Of a stretch of 12,723 nucleotides of DNA, positions 5,395-12,037 are shown one piece after another. The translations under genes and the position numbers were made by a program. Positions within the stretch are counted from its first letter, which is position 1. Every line of letters begins with the position of its first letter. The stretch comes from Paucidesulfovibrio sp050251775 (GTDB lineage: Bacteria; Desulfobacterota; Desulfovibrionia; Desulfovibrionales; Desulfovibrionaceae): assembly GCA_050251775.1 (NCBI GenBank), contig JBFWMD010000096.1, positions 1 to 12,723 on the forward strand, given 5' to 3'. The notes below the pieces were generated by a model, which was given only the letters and a program-made list of their open reading frames with translations, had not been told where the DNA came from and searched no databases.

Positions 5395-5838
5395 ATGACC
5401 GTGGAAAAGACGTATCAGGCGGGCGAGGCCATCGAATCCAAGTGCAACCGCTGCAAGGACGTGCGCATGCACGTGGTCGTGGCCATGGACGGCGGCGAGA
5501 TCGTCAAGGTCCAGTGCAAGACCTGTGGCAGTCTGCACAAGCATCCCAAGGCCAAGAAGGCGACTTCTTCCTCCACGAGGCCTCGCGGCGCCCGGGCTGT
5601 GGCCAAGACCGTGAAGGCGCTCAAGAGCGCCGCCGAGCAGGTCCAGGAGTGGGAAAGCGCGCTTAACGGCAAGGACATGGGAGCGGCCAAGCCCTTTGGC
5701 TCCGCTGGTTCCGCCGTGGAGGGCGGGCTCATCGACCATCCCAAGTTCGGGGTGGGCATCGTGCAGAAGCTCGTGGCTCCGGACAAGATGGAAGTGCTCT
5801 TCCGCAACGGCTCCAAGCTCATGGTCCGCGCTATTTAA
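5395..5838 (+). CDS. Zinc-ribbon protein with C-terminal SH3-like (UvrD-tail-like) domain
   Basis: A 147-aa protein, name of family not recognised. Seen: an N-terminal zinc ribbon with CNRC (Cys17, Cys20) and CKTC (Cys41, Cys44) flanking beta strands MHVVVAMDGGEIVKVQ; a basic, Ala/Ser-rich linker (about 50-108) with a helical stretch; and a C-terminal IDHPKFGVGIVQKLVAPDKMEVLFRNGSKLMV, resembling the HxxFGxGxV small beta-barrel found at the end of UvrD/PcrA-type helicases and CarD-like proteins. A nucleic-acid or polymerase-binding role is inferred. Start uncertain: ATGs at 5377 and 5389 have no ribosome binding site, ATG 5395 sits directly after GGGG, and GTG 5401 has GGGG at good spacing. 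No promoter fits between the terminator and the start, so expression needs readthrough. Confidence 0.75.
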   Translation: MTVEKTYQAGEAIESKCNRCKDVRMHVVVAMDGGEIVKVQCKTCGSLHKHPKAKKATSSSTRPRGARAVAKTVKALKSAAEQVQEWESALNGKDMGAAKPFGSAGSAVEGGLIDHPKFGVGIVQKLVAPDKMEVLFRNGSKLMVRAI

Positions 5839-5874
5839 ACAACAAAGACTTCTGCTTGCCGCGACCGCGCGGAG

Positions 5875-5908
5875 AAAGAAATGCCCTGCCAAGACAGGGC
5901 GTTTCTTT
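5875..5908. terminator. Bidirectional terminator after the zinc-ribbon gene
   Basis: GCCCTG (5883-5888) pairs with CAGGGC (5895-5900) around a 6-nt loop. The flanks AAAGAAA (5875-5881) and TTTCTTT (5902-5908) are also complementary, giving an A-tract/T-tract on both sides. It lies 37 bp after the zinc-ribbon stop codon. Confidence 0.85.
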
Positions 5909-5930
5909 GTGCTGATCAGCAAGTTGACGC

Positions 5931-5965
5931 AAAGGCCGGGTTCCCGAGCGGGAATCCGGCCTTTT
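5931..5965. terminator. Second bidirectional terminator, between convergent units
   Basis: AAAGGCCGG (5931-5939) pairs with CCGGCCTTT (5956-5964), extended inside by TTCCC/GGGAA, with TTTT on the plus side. On the minus strand it ends the Ni/Co operon 29 bp after its last stop codon. Very stable. Confidence 0.88.
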
Positions 5966-5993
5966 GCCTGGACTGCGGAAAAGGCGTCGGGGT

Positions 5994-6278
5994 TCAGTCC
6001 CGCTTGCGCCGGCTCGCGGCGTAGGCCAGCAGCCCGCCGATGCCGAAGATGTAGCCGATGCCGCCCGCCACTTCCGTGGGGGTCACGCCCTGGTCCTGCA
6101 TCATGGCCAAGGTCCGGTTCACGGGTGCGAGCCGCTTGGCCACGCCCTTTTCCACGAGTTGCTCAATGGCCGCCAGATCTTCCTGGTCCAGGGTGGCGCT
6201 GTGCGCGGTCCCGGCGAATCCCCAGGAGAGCAGCAGGGCCGCGCACAGCGCGCAGGCCAGGAGTGTGTTGCGCAGCAT
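5994..6278 (-). CDS. Small membrane component of Ni/Co uptake operon (NikL/CbiN-like topology)
   Basis: A 94-aa protein. An N-terminal hydrophobic segment (about 5-27, LLACALCAALLLSWGFAG) ends with a signal-peptidase-like AHSA, then an extracytoplasmic helix rich in charged residues (DQEDLAAIEQLVEKGVAKRL, 31-50), then a C-terminal transmembrane helix (about 71-88, GGIGYIFGIGGLLAYAAS) closed by RRKRD. Two hydrophobic ends with an outside loop is the topology of CbiN and of the small NikN/NikL subunits that assist CbiM/NikM. It begins 10 bp after the NikK-like gene, with AAGGAG 6 nt upstream of ATG. The NikL assignment rests on size, topology and context, not on recognised motifs. It is the last gene before the terminator. 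Confidence 0.72.
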   Translation of the reverse strand: MLRNTLLACALCAALLLSWGFAGTAHSATLDQEDLAAIEQLVEKGVAKRLAPVNRTLAMMQDQGVTPTEVAGGIGYIFGIGGLLAYAASRRKRD

Positions 6279-6288
6279 GTTCGACTCC

Positions 6289-6645
6289 TTACCTGTATTC
6301 GGCTTCCGTGAGCACCCAGCTTCCCTCGTGCCCCTCGCCCGCGTTCACCGTGATGGTCAGGTCGCCCTGGGCGTCCTTGGGAATGGCAAAGTCGCACTTG
6401 CCCTGGTCATCGGTCTTGCCCGTGAAAACAACCTTGCCCTGGGCGTCCATGGCGGTGATTTCCGCGCCCATGGCGGGCGAGGATTTGCTGAAATTACTTT
6501 CGGTAAAGATGGTTTCGAAGTCGCTGTAGGCGAAGATCTTGACCCGGTGGGCCTGGGCCACGGCGGCGAGGCTAAGGACCAGGACCAGGGTCAGGGTCGC
6601 CACAGGGAGGCAGCGGAACAGAGACGATGCGGACGTATGGGACAT
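6289..6645 (-). CDS. Periplasmic NikK-like (DUF4198-type) accessory protein of Ni/Co uptake
   Basis: A 118-aa protein with a signal peptide (hydrophobic core about 14-29, cleavage predicted after AQA at 30-32), so that the mature protein would start with His33 (HRVKIFAY). The rest is an Ig-like beta domain: ITAMDAQGKVVFTGKTDDQGKCDFAIP (63-89) is the typical carboxypeptidase-regulatory/DUF4198 strand pattern, ending LTITVNAGEGHEGSWVL. Such proteins occur beside NikM/CbiM (NikK) and may bind or pass on the metal outside the membrane. AAGGAGG lies 5 nt before the ATG. It is 29 bp downstream of cbiM and 10 bp upstream of the small membrane protein. Shorter than the usual NikK, so a minimal version. 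Confidence 0.75.
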   Translation of the reverse strand: MSHTSASSLFRCLPVATLTLVLVLSLAAVAQAHRVKIFAYSDFETIFTESNFSKSSPAMGAEITAMDAQGKVVFTGKTDDQGKCDFAIPKDAQGDLTITVNAGEGHEGSWVLTEAEYR

Positions 6646-6674
6646 GGGAGCCTCCTTCTCTGAAAATATGTTTG

Positions 6675-7295
6675 TCAGGAATGCCGGGCGGAATGGTGGA
6701 TTGCCTGGAGCACCTCGGGCTTGACCCGCGCGAGGAATCCAAAGGCGAACATGGTCACGATGCCCTCCACGATCATGATGGCCACGTGGCTGAGCACCAG
6801 GGCCGCCGCAGCCGTGAGGAATCCCTCGCTCAGGGCCAGAGACCCGGCAGTGAGCAGGGCCGAAAGCAAAAGCGCCAGGAAACCAAAGGCAAAGGCCGAG
6901 GCATTGCGGACCCGGACGCTGTCGCTGTTCAGCAGCGGCCGGAAAAGATAGTGGCAAAGCACGGCGGGCGCGGCCATGTTGAAGGTGTTCACCCCCAGGG
7001 TGGTCAGCCCGCCGAACTGGAAGAGCACGGCCTGGAGCAGCAACGCCACGAGAATGGCCGGGAACGCGGCCCAGCCGAGAATGATCCCGAGCAGGCCGCC
7101 GAGCACCAAGTGCGCGCTGGAACCCATCACGGGCACATGCACTAGCGAACCCACGAAAAACGCGGCGGAAAGCATGGCCACGCTCATGATCCGGTCGTAG
7201 TCGATGTTCTTCAGACCGATGGCCGTTCCCGCGGCGGTCAGCGCGCCCCCGGCCACCAGGATCGGCCAGGGCAGAACCCCTTCGGCGATATGCAT
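6675..7295 (-). CDS. cbiM: Cobalt/nickel ECF transporter substrate-binding subunit CbiM (NikM)
   Basis: A 206-aa polytopic membrane protein, full length for CbiM. Seen: MHIAEGVLP at the N-terminus, where Met1/His2 bind the metal; FFVGSLVHVPVMGSSAHLVLGGLLG at 46-70, including the conserved His53 and His62; and QAVLFQFGGLTTLGVNTFNMAAPAV at about 88-112. In ECF transporters this subunit captures Co2+ or Ni2+ at the outer face of the membrane and works with CbiQ and the ATPase CbiO, which are not in this window. It is the first gene of a three-gene operon. The ATG follows GAGGGACGC. Whether Ni or Co is carried cannot be told from sequence alone. Confidence 0.93.
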   Translation of the reverse strand: MHIAEGVLPWPILVAGGALTAAGTAIGLKNIDYDRIMSVAMLSAAFFVGSLVHVPVMGSSAHLVLGGLLGIILGWAAFPAILVALLLQAVLFQFGGLTTLGVNTFNMAAPAVLCHYLFRPLLNSDSVRVRNASAFAFGFLALLLSALLTAGSLALSEGFLTAAAALVLSHVAIMIVEGIVTMFAFGFLARVKPEVLQAIHHSARHS

Positions 7296-7328
7296 GCGTC
7301 CCTCGCTGGTTCAACAGGATGATTACGG

Positions 7329-7357
7329 AACCTATTTTCATTGACTGCCTGTGTCAA
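7329..7357 (-). promoter_or_regulatory. Promoter of the cbiM operon with flanking palindromes
   Basis: On the minus strand TTGACA (7357-7352, perfect) and TAGGTT (7334-7329) are 17 bp apart. TTGAC/GTCAA form an inverted repeat (7341-7345, 7353-7357), and GATTAC (7321-7326) with GTAATC (7358-7363) bracket the whole promoter. These could be operator half-sites, for example for a nickel regulator, but they do not match the known NikR spacing. No cobalamin riboswitch is present, because the leader is too short. Confidence 0.5.
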
Positions 7358-7537
7358 GTAATCCGAATACGTAGCACTGCTGTTTCGCATTGATTTGTCC
7401 CGTTCGTACGGGGAGATGTGATAATTAATCTTCTCGGCTTGCCGTGAAGAATCCGCTGGCGTACCCTTGGAAGCAACTCCATCAATCCGGGGAGGCGCGC
7501 TGTGTGCGGGCCGCCCTGACAGGCACAGGGGGCGGAC

Positions 7538-9970
7538 ATGAGCGGGAAACAGGGCGCGGACAAGGACAAGACGTTTATCCTGTGGTTCGATGAACTGAGC
7601 ATCGAGGATGTTCCCTTTGTCGGGGGCAAGAACGCCAGCCTGGGAGAGATGTACCGCAACCTGACACCCCAGGGAGTGGCCATTCCCAACGGGTTTGCCA
7701 TCACCGCCAGGGGGTATCGCCGTCTGCTTGCCGAGCGCGGGGCCATGGAGCGCATCCGCGACATCTTGGCCGACCTGGACACCCATGACATGGACAATCT
7801 TTCGGAGCGCGGCGCACGGGTGCGGCGGTTGATCCGCAGTCTGGAATTTCCGGCGGACCTGCGCCAAGCCATCGGCGAAGCCTATGCCCGGCTGGAACAG
7901 GAATACGGCGAGGGCTGCGACGTGGCCGTGCGCAGTTCGGCCACGGCCGAGGATCTGCCGGACGCCAGTTTCGCGGGCCAGCAGGAAACCTATCTGAACA
8001 TCCGGGGCCTGGAAGACCTGCTGGAGGCCTGCCAGCGCTGCTTTGCCTCGCTTTTCACCAACCGGGCCATTTCTTATCGCCACGACAAGGGCTTTGATCA
8101 CTTTTCCATTGCCCTGTCCATCGGCGTGCAGAAGATGGTTCGTTCGGATCTGGCCTCCTCCGGCGTGATGTTCTCCATCGACACCGAATCCGGCTTCCGC
8201 GAGGCCGTGCTCATTTCCGGGGCCTGGGGCCTGGGCGAAAACGTGGTCCAGGGCGCGGTCAACCCGGATGAATGGTACGTGTTCAAACCCACGCTGCGCA
8301 AAGGCTTCCGGCCCATCATCATGAAGCGGGTCGGGGGCAAGGCCATCCGGATGGTCTACACCCGTGACTCCAAAAGCCCGACCAAGAACGTGGCCGTGCC
8401 CGAAGAGGACCGCCGCCGCCTCGTGCTGGACGACGACGAGGTCCTGGCTCTGGCGCGTATGGCCGTGGTCATCGAGGACCACTACTCGAAAAAGGCGGGG
8501 CAGCAGCGGCCCATGGACATCGAATGGGCCAAGGACGGCCAGACTGGCAAGCTCTACATTGTCCAGGCCCGGCCCGAGACCGTGCATTCCACCAAGGATC
8601 AGGCCGTGCTGCGCAAGTACGTGCTGCGCGAGCAGGGAACCGTGCTTGTGCGCGGCCAGGCCGTGGGCGAGATGATCGGCCAGGGCAGCGTGAACATGAT
8701 CAAGTCCGCGGCCATGATTGCCCAGTTCCAGGCCGGACAGGTCCTGGTCACGGACATGACCGATCCGGACTGGGAGCCGATCATGAAGATCGCCGGGGCC
8801 ATCGTCACCAATCGGGGTGGCCGGACCTGCCACGCGGCCATTGTCAGCCGCGAGCTGGGCATTCCCTGTATCGTGGGCGCGGGCAACGCCACGGAAAAGC
8901 TGGCCTCGGGCCATCAGGTCACGGTGGACTGCGCCTCGGGCGGCACGGGGCTGGTCTACGACGGCCTGCTCCGCTTCGAGGTCGAGGAGACCGACCTCGG
9001 CTCCATCCCCAGACCCCGGACCAAGATCATGATGAATCTGGCCAGCCCGGAGCAGGCTTTCGAGAAAAGTTTCATCCCCAACGACGGCGTGGGACTGGCC
9101 CGGGAGGAGTTCATCATCAACTCCTACATCAGAATCCACCCCCTGGCCCTGCTGCGCTTCCACGAACTGGAGGACGAGCGGCTCAAGGCCCGCATCGAGG
9201 AACTGACCCTCGGGTATGCGGACAAGGGCGAATACTTTGTGGACCGGCTCGCCGAGGGCGTGGGCATGCTCGCGGCGGCCTTCTGGCCCAAGCCGGTCAT
9301 CGTGCGGCTCTCGGACTTCAAGACCAATGAATACGCCAACCTCCTGGGCGGCTCACTCTTCGAACCCCACGAGGAAAATCCCATGATCGGCTGGCGCGGG
9401 GCCTCGCGCTACTACTCCGAAGCCTACCGCGAGGCCTTTGGCCTGGAATGCCGGGCCATGCGCAAAATCCGCGAGGACATGGGCCTGACGAACCTGGAGA
9501 TCATGATTCCCTTCCCGCGCACCGTGGAAGAATCCCGCAAGGTCATCGAGACCATGGCCTCTTTTGGCCTCCGGCAGGGCGAAAACGGACTCAAGGTCAT
9601 CGGCATGGCCGAAATTCCGGCCAACGTGATCCTGGCCGAGGAATTCCTGGAGGTCTTCGACGGCTTTTCCATCGGGACCAACGACCTGACCCAGCTCGTG
9701 CTCGGGGTGGACCGCGATTCCAGCCTCGTGGCCCACGTTTACGACGAGCGCAACGAGGCCGTGAAGCGCATGGTCCGGCAGGTCATCGAGGTGGCCAACC
9801 GCAAGGGCAAGTACATCGGCATTTGCGGGCAGGCCCCGTCGGACTATCCCGAGTTCGCGGAATTCGTGGTGGAATGCGGCATCCAGACCATGAGTCTGAA
9901 TCCGGATACAGTGATCAAAACCACCCTGGCCGTGGCCGCGCTGGAGAAGAAGCTGGGCAGGGGGATTTGA
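7538..9970 (+). CDS. ppsA: Phosphoenolpyruvate synthase (pyruvate, water dikinase)
   Basis: An 810-aa full-length enzyme: ATP + pyruvate + H2O gives PEP + AMP + phosphate, feeding gluconeogenesis from C3 acids. Seen: ATP-grasp domain at 1-350, starting DELSIEDVPFVGGKNASLGEM and with VAVRSSATAEDLPDASFAGQ at 129-148; the phosphohistidine domain with catalytic His432 in GGRTCHAAIVSRELGIPCIVG; and the C-terminal PEP-utilising barrel from about 490 with RLSDFKTNEYANLLGG, FDGFSIGTNDLTQLVLGVDRD and the catalytic Cys763 in GICGQAPSD. All key residues are intact. The ATG follows GGGGGCGGAC. No clear terminator is visible after the stop, and the upstream region (7364-7537) contains a CCCGT-TCGT-ACGGG hairpin but no convincing promoter. 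The divergent neighbour is cbiM. Confidence 0.96.
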   Translation: MSGKQGADKDKTFILWFDELSIEDVPFVGGKNASLGEMYRNLTPQGVAIPNGFAITARGYRRLLAERGAMERIRDILADLDTHDMDNLSERGARVRRLIRSLEFPADLRQAIGEAYARLEQEYGEGCDVAVRSSATAEDLPDASFAGQQETYLNIRGLEDLLEACQRCFASLFTNRAISYRHDKGFDHFSIALSIGVQKMVRSDLASSGVMFSIDTESGFREAVLISGAWGLGENVVQGAVNPDEWYVFKPTLRKGFRPIIMKRVGGKAIRMVYTRDSKSPTKNVAVPEEDRRRLVLDDDEVLALARMAVVIEDHYSKKAGQQRPMDIEWAKDGQTGKLYIVQARPETVHSTKDQAVLRKYVLREQGTVLVRGQAVGEMIGQGSVNMIKSAAMIAQFQAGQVLVTDMTDPDWEPIMKIAGAIVTNRGGRTCHAAIVSRELGIPCIVGAGNATEKLASGHQVTVDCASGGTGLVYDGLLRFEVEETDLGSIPRPRTKIMMNLASPEQAFEKSFIPNDGVGLAREEFIINSYIRIHPLALLRFHELEDERLKARIEELTLGYADKGEYFVDRLAEGVGMLAAAFWPKPVIVRLSDFKTNEYANLLGGSLFEPHEENPMIGWRGASRYYSEAYREAFGLECRAMRKIREDMGLTNLEIMIPFPRTVEESRKVIETMASFGLRQGENGLKVIGMAEIPANVILAEEFLEVFDGFSIGTNDLTQLVLGVDRDSSLVAHVYDERNEAVKRMVRQVIEVANRKGKYIGICGQAPSDYPEFAEFVVECGIQTMSLNPDTVIKTTLAVAALEKKLGRGI

Positions 9971-10043
9971 TGACCGGGTAGGACTCTGTTTACTTTTGGG
10001 TATGGATTGCTTAACTTGCTGGGCACACAGAGGGGAAGGAAAC

Positions 10044-10292
10044 ATGAGTCCGATGCTGAAGGCCGTGCTGAGAGGCGCGGGAAATATATTGGATACTGCG
10101 GGGAGTTACTCCGTCCAAGTTTTGACGGAGGTGGAAGAGGCGCGTCGCTTCCGTTCCGCCAATGCGGCGCTTGGGGCGGATATGCGTGCTTTGGGACGGG
10201 ATTTTCGCGTGGCAATGATGAAAACCGTGCCCACGTCTTGCTGTATCGAGAGAGAAGATGAGCAAAAGCAGTCCGCAGACGAACAAAACTGA
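10044..10292 (+). CDS. Small protein of unknown function overlapping the DUF2335 gene
   Basis: Not recognised. The 82-aa product (MSPMLKAVLRGAGNILDTAG...) is mostly helical by composition, with charged stretches EVEEARRFRSAN (30-40) and a Glu/Gln/Lys-rich end, and a CysCys at 66-67. No membrane segment or signal. GGGGAAGGAAAC gives a good ribosome binding site. Its last 35 bp overlap the start of the DUF2335 gene in another frame, so the two are probably translated as a pair. Base composition is less GC-rich than in ppsA or the exporters, and wobble positions are more mixed, which suggests transferred DNA. Confidence 0.6.
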   Translation: MSPMLKAVLRGAGNILDTAGSYSVQVLTEVEEARRFRSANAALGADMRALGRDFRVAMMKTVPTSCCIEREDEQKQSADEQN

Positions 10293-10773
10293 ACCTCCCG
10301 CATCGCTTGCCCCGGATGAGCTGTTGGAAAAAATCCGCCGGGGGGAAGCAATCCCACCGGAATCATTTGCACTCGTCGCGCACGCGATTGAAGGGCCGTT
10401 GCCGCCCCCAGAAATGCTTAAGCAATATGATGCGTGTTGTCCGGGATTGGCAGACCGCATCGTTCGTAGTTGGGAATCGGAAACTGAGCACCGCCGGGGC
10501 CTTGAATTGCGGGCCGTTGAGGACAATTCATTTTATCTCCACAGGGCGCTGACGCACAGCCTGCTGGGGTTGGTGTTCGCATTTGTTATCTGCCTTTCCG
10601 TCGTCGGTGGAGGTGTCTATCTGGTCGCGCAAGGGGCGCAAATACCGGGGAGTCTGTTTGTTGGCGGCGGGTTGGCGGCCTTGGTATGGGCCTTCATAAA
10701 TGGATCGCGTATGTCGGAGAAAACGATTTCTGAAAAGAGATTACGACAAGACGCGGGAAAGTCACACGAATAA
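10258..10773 (+). CDS. DUF2335 domain membrane protein
   Basis: A 171-aa protein. The DUF2335 pattern is seen in PLPPPEMLKQYDACCPGLADRIVRSWESETEHRRGLE (48-84), followed by two hydrophobic helices (about 100-124 and 129-149) and a short basic end. The family consists of small two-helix inner membrane proteins that are common in accessory and prophage-like DNA; their function is not known. The N-terminal 47 residues are a Ser/Pro/Glu-rich cytoplasmic arm. The ATG follows GAGAGAAG and lies inside the end of the 82-aa gene. It is in the less GC-rich patch between ppsA and the exporters. Confidence 0.82.
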   Translation: MSKSSPQTNKTEPPASLAPDELLEKIRRGEAIPPESFALVAHAIEGPLPPPEMLKQYDACCPGLADRIVRSWESETEHRRGLELRAVEDNSFYLHRALTHSLLGLVFAFVICLSVVGGGVYLVAQGAQIPGSLFVGGGLAALVWAFINGSRMSEKTISEKRLRQDAGKSHE

Positions 10774-11180
10774 GGTGAGTTTTGCTTGCGGGATCACTCG
10801 AGCAAAGCGGCCTCGGAGATTCTAGAAAGCCGCTATCTTTGCAGACGGTACACGGATGTAGCAGCAAGGTTTTCACATCAAGAAGCGTCCATTAACTTCA
10901 GGTCGGATCCCGCTCGCACGAGTGACCTAAAGATCACGATTTCTTCGCGTGTCAGCGGTATGCCTTGGATGGCAAGGGATGCATCGGCGAATTGAAAGCA
11001 GCGGCGCATGCTTTTGAAGCGGGAACGGCTGGCCGCGCTGACAGTTCTATTTTCGTCATATCTGAGAGCACTGCGGGAGACAGGGAAATGCAATGCCTCC
11101 TGTCCTCCCGGAACGATGCGCTGGACAACGGTTTCAGCCGGGAGCATGATGCGGCCTTCACGATCCCAAGGAGAACGTCC
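10774..11180. other. Intergenic patch between DUF2335 and the first LysE gene
   Basis: About 400 bp without a plus-strand gene. It holds the VbhA-like minus-strand frame (10878-11009) and two weak inverted repeats: TTTGCT/AGCAAA (10787-10812) and GCGGC/GCCGC (10808-10833). No T-tract terminator, tRNA or insertion sequence was found. Confidence 0.5.
10878..11009 (-). CDS. VbhA-like antitoxin fragment, Glu-to-Gln in the Fic inhibitory motif
   Basis: A 43-aa frame reading MRRCFQFADASLAIQG then IPLTREEIVIFRSLVRAG. This resembles the VbhA family of Fic antitoxins, in which a helix with motif (S/T)xxxE(G/N) places a Glu in the active site of a Fic AMP-transferase. Here the motif is S11-LAI-Q15-G16, so the inhibitory Glu is Gln (one base change, codon at 10965-10967). 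No Fic toxin lies downstream on this strand; the opposite strand carries DUF2335. No ribosome binding site is seen before the ATG; an in-frame ATG at 11147 would give 89 aa, the added part being unlike a protein. It could be a remnant, an orphan antitoxin or a chance frame. Confidence 0.4.
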   Translation of the reverse strand: MRRCFQFADASLAIQGIPLTREEIVIFRSLVRAGSDLKLMDAS

Positions 11181-11831
11181 ATGCTCTTCGACGCCAATAC
11201 CGCCGGGTTCGCCGCCGTGGCCCTCGTCCTGACCATCACACCCGGCAACGACACCATCCTCGTGCTGCGCAACGCCATTCGCGGCGGCAGCCGGGACGGC
11301 ATGGTCACCTCCTTCGGCATTTGCGCCGGACTCTTTGTCCACGCGCTGCTCTCGGCCCTGGGCCTCTCCCTGATCCTGATGCACTCCGCAGAACTTTACC
11401 ACGCCGTGAAGTGGGCGGGCGCCGCCTACATCGTCTGGCTCGGCATTCAGGCCCTGCGCGACGCCGTCAAAGGGGCGGGCAAGATCGAGGCCGCCGGAAC
11501 CACCAGCGCCTGCGCGCTCCGGGCTGGCCTCTCCGTGCGCAAACGCCTGCTCGAAGGCTTCCTCTGCAACGTGCTCAACCCCAAGGTCGTGATCTTCTAC
11601 CTGGCTTTTCTGCCCCAGTTCATCGGCCCCGGCGACCCCGTGATCGCCAAGTCCATCCTCCTGGCCGGAATCCACTGGGCCATGGGCCTCTCCTGGCTCG
11701 TGTTCATCTCCTGGGGCGTGGACCTGGCCCGCAAGCAGCTCGCCAAAAGCGCGGTGCGCCGCGCTCTCGACGCCTTCTGCGGATTCGCCCTCGTGGGCCT
11801 GGGCGTGCGGCTGGCCATCGACAGCGAGTAG
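11181..11831 (+). CDS. LysE/RhtB family amino-acid exporter (first copy)
   Basis: A 216-aa inner-membrane protein with about six hydrophobic segments. Seen: ITPGNDTILVLRNAIRGGSRDGM at 19-41 (the family's PGxx...GxxxG start), KWAGAAYIVWLGIQALR at 77-93, and the NVLNPKVVIFYLAFLPQFI stretch at 130-148. LysE/RhtB proteins export amino acids or derivatives by proton exchange; substrate cannot be assigned. AAGGAG sits 7 nt before the ATG. High GC, unlike the patch upstream. It is followed by a 49-bp repeat and then by a second family member in the same direction. Confidence 0.9.
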   Translation: MLFDANTAGFAAVALVLTITPGNDTILVLRNAIRGGSRDGMVTSFGICAGLFVHALLSALGLSLILMHSAELYHAVKWAGAAYIVWLGIQALRDAVKGAGKIEAAGTTSACALRAGLSVRKRLLEGFLCNVLNPKVVIFYLAFLPQFIGPGDPVIAKSILLAGIHWAMGLSWLVFISWGVDLARKQLAKSAVRRALDAFCGFALVGLGVRLAIDSE

Positions 11832-11844
11832 CCGGGAAGAGGAG

Positions 11845-11893
11845 CGCCTCCGGCGGGCAAAGGGGCCGCGCCCCTCTGCACTCCCATTTGGCG
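11845..11893 (+). repeat. 49-bp intergenic repeat with terminator-like hairpin, copy 1
   Basis: Starts CGCCTCCGGCGG and ends ACTCCCATTTGGCG, with a GGGGC-CGC-GCCCC hairpin in the middle. It matches the copy at 12667-12715 at 44 of 49 positions; three of the five changes are in the hairpin loop, so the stem is conserved. It begins 13 bp after the exporter stop and probably terminates transcription or stabilises the mRNA end. Confidence 0.75.
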
Positions 11894-11928
11894 TCGGAGC
11901 GCGCTGTTGCGCATCCGCACTCCGACGC
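11891..11928. repeat. Nested hairpin abutting repeat copy 1
   Basis: GCGTCGGAG (11891-11899) and CTCCGACGC (11920-11928) form a perfect 9-bp stem; inside it GCGC-TGTT-GCGC (11901-11912) forms a second hairpin. It is not seen after copy 2, where the window ends 8 bp later. No T-tract follows. Confidence 0.55.
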
Positions 11929-12037
11929 AAGCGGGACTACCAAGGCCGGAGCAGCGACCGGAAATTCTGCCAGACTCGGAAATCCCTATTCCGTTGCCGT
12001 CAAGAACGGATTCGACGTATTGGACAAGGGGGTTACG

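Noticed and set aside
7296..7537. Cobalamin riboswitch before cbiM or a riboswitch before ppsA
   Set aside because: The cbiM leader is only about 30 nt and no B12-box-like sequence was seen on either strand.
7238..9163. Long minus-strand open frame of 641 codons
   Set aside because: Antisense to phosphoenolpyruvate synthase and spanning the cbiM promoter; no recognisable domain.
11321..12037. Plus-frame extension upstream of the second LysE gene, in frame with it
   Set aside because: It overlaps the first LysE gene in another frame and is Arg/Pro-rich; family similarity begins only at the TTG start at 12038.
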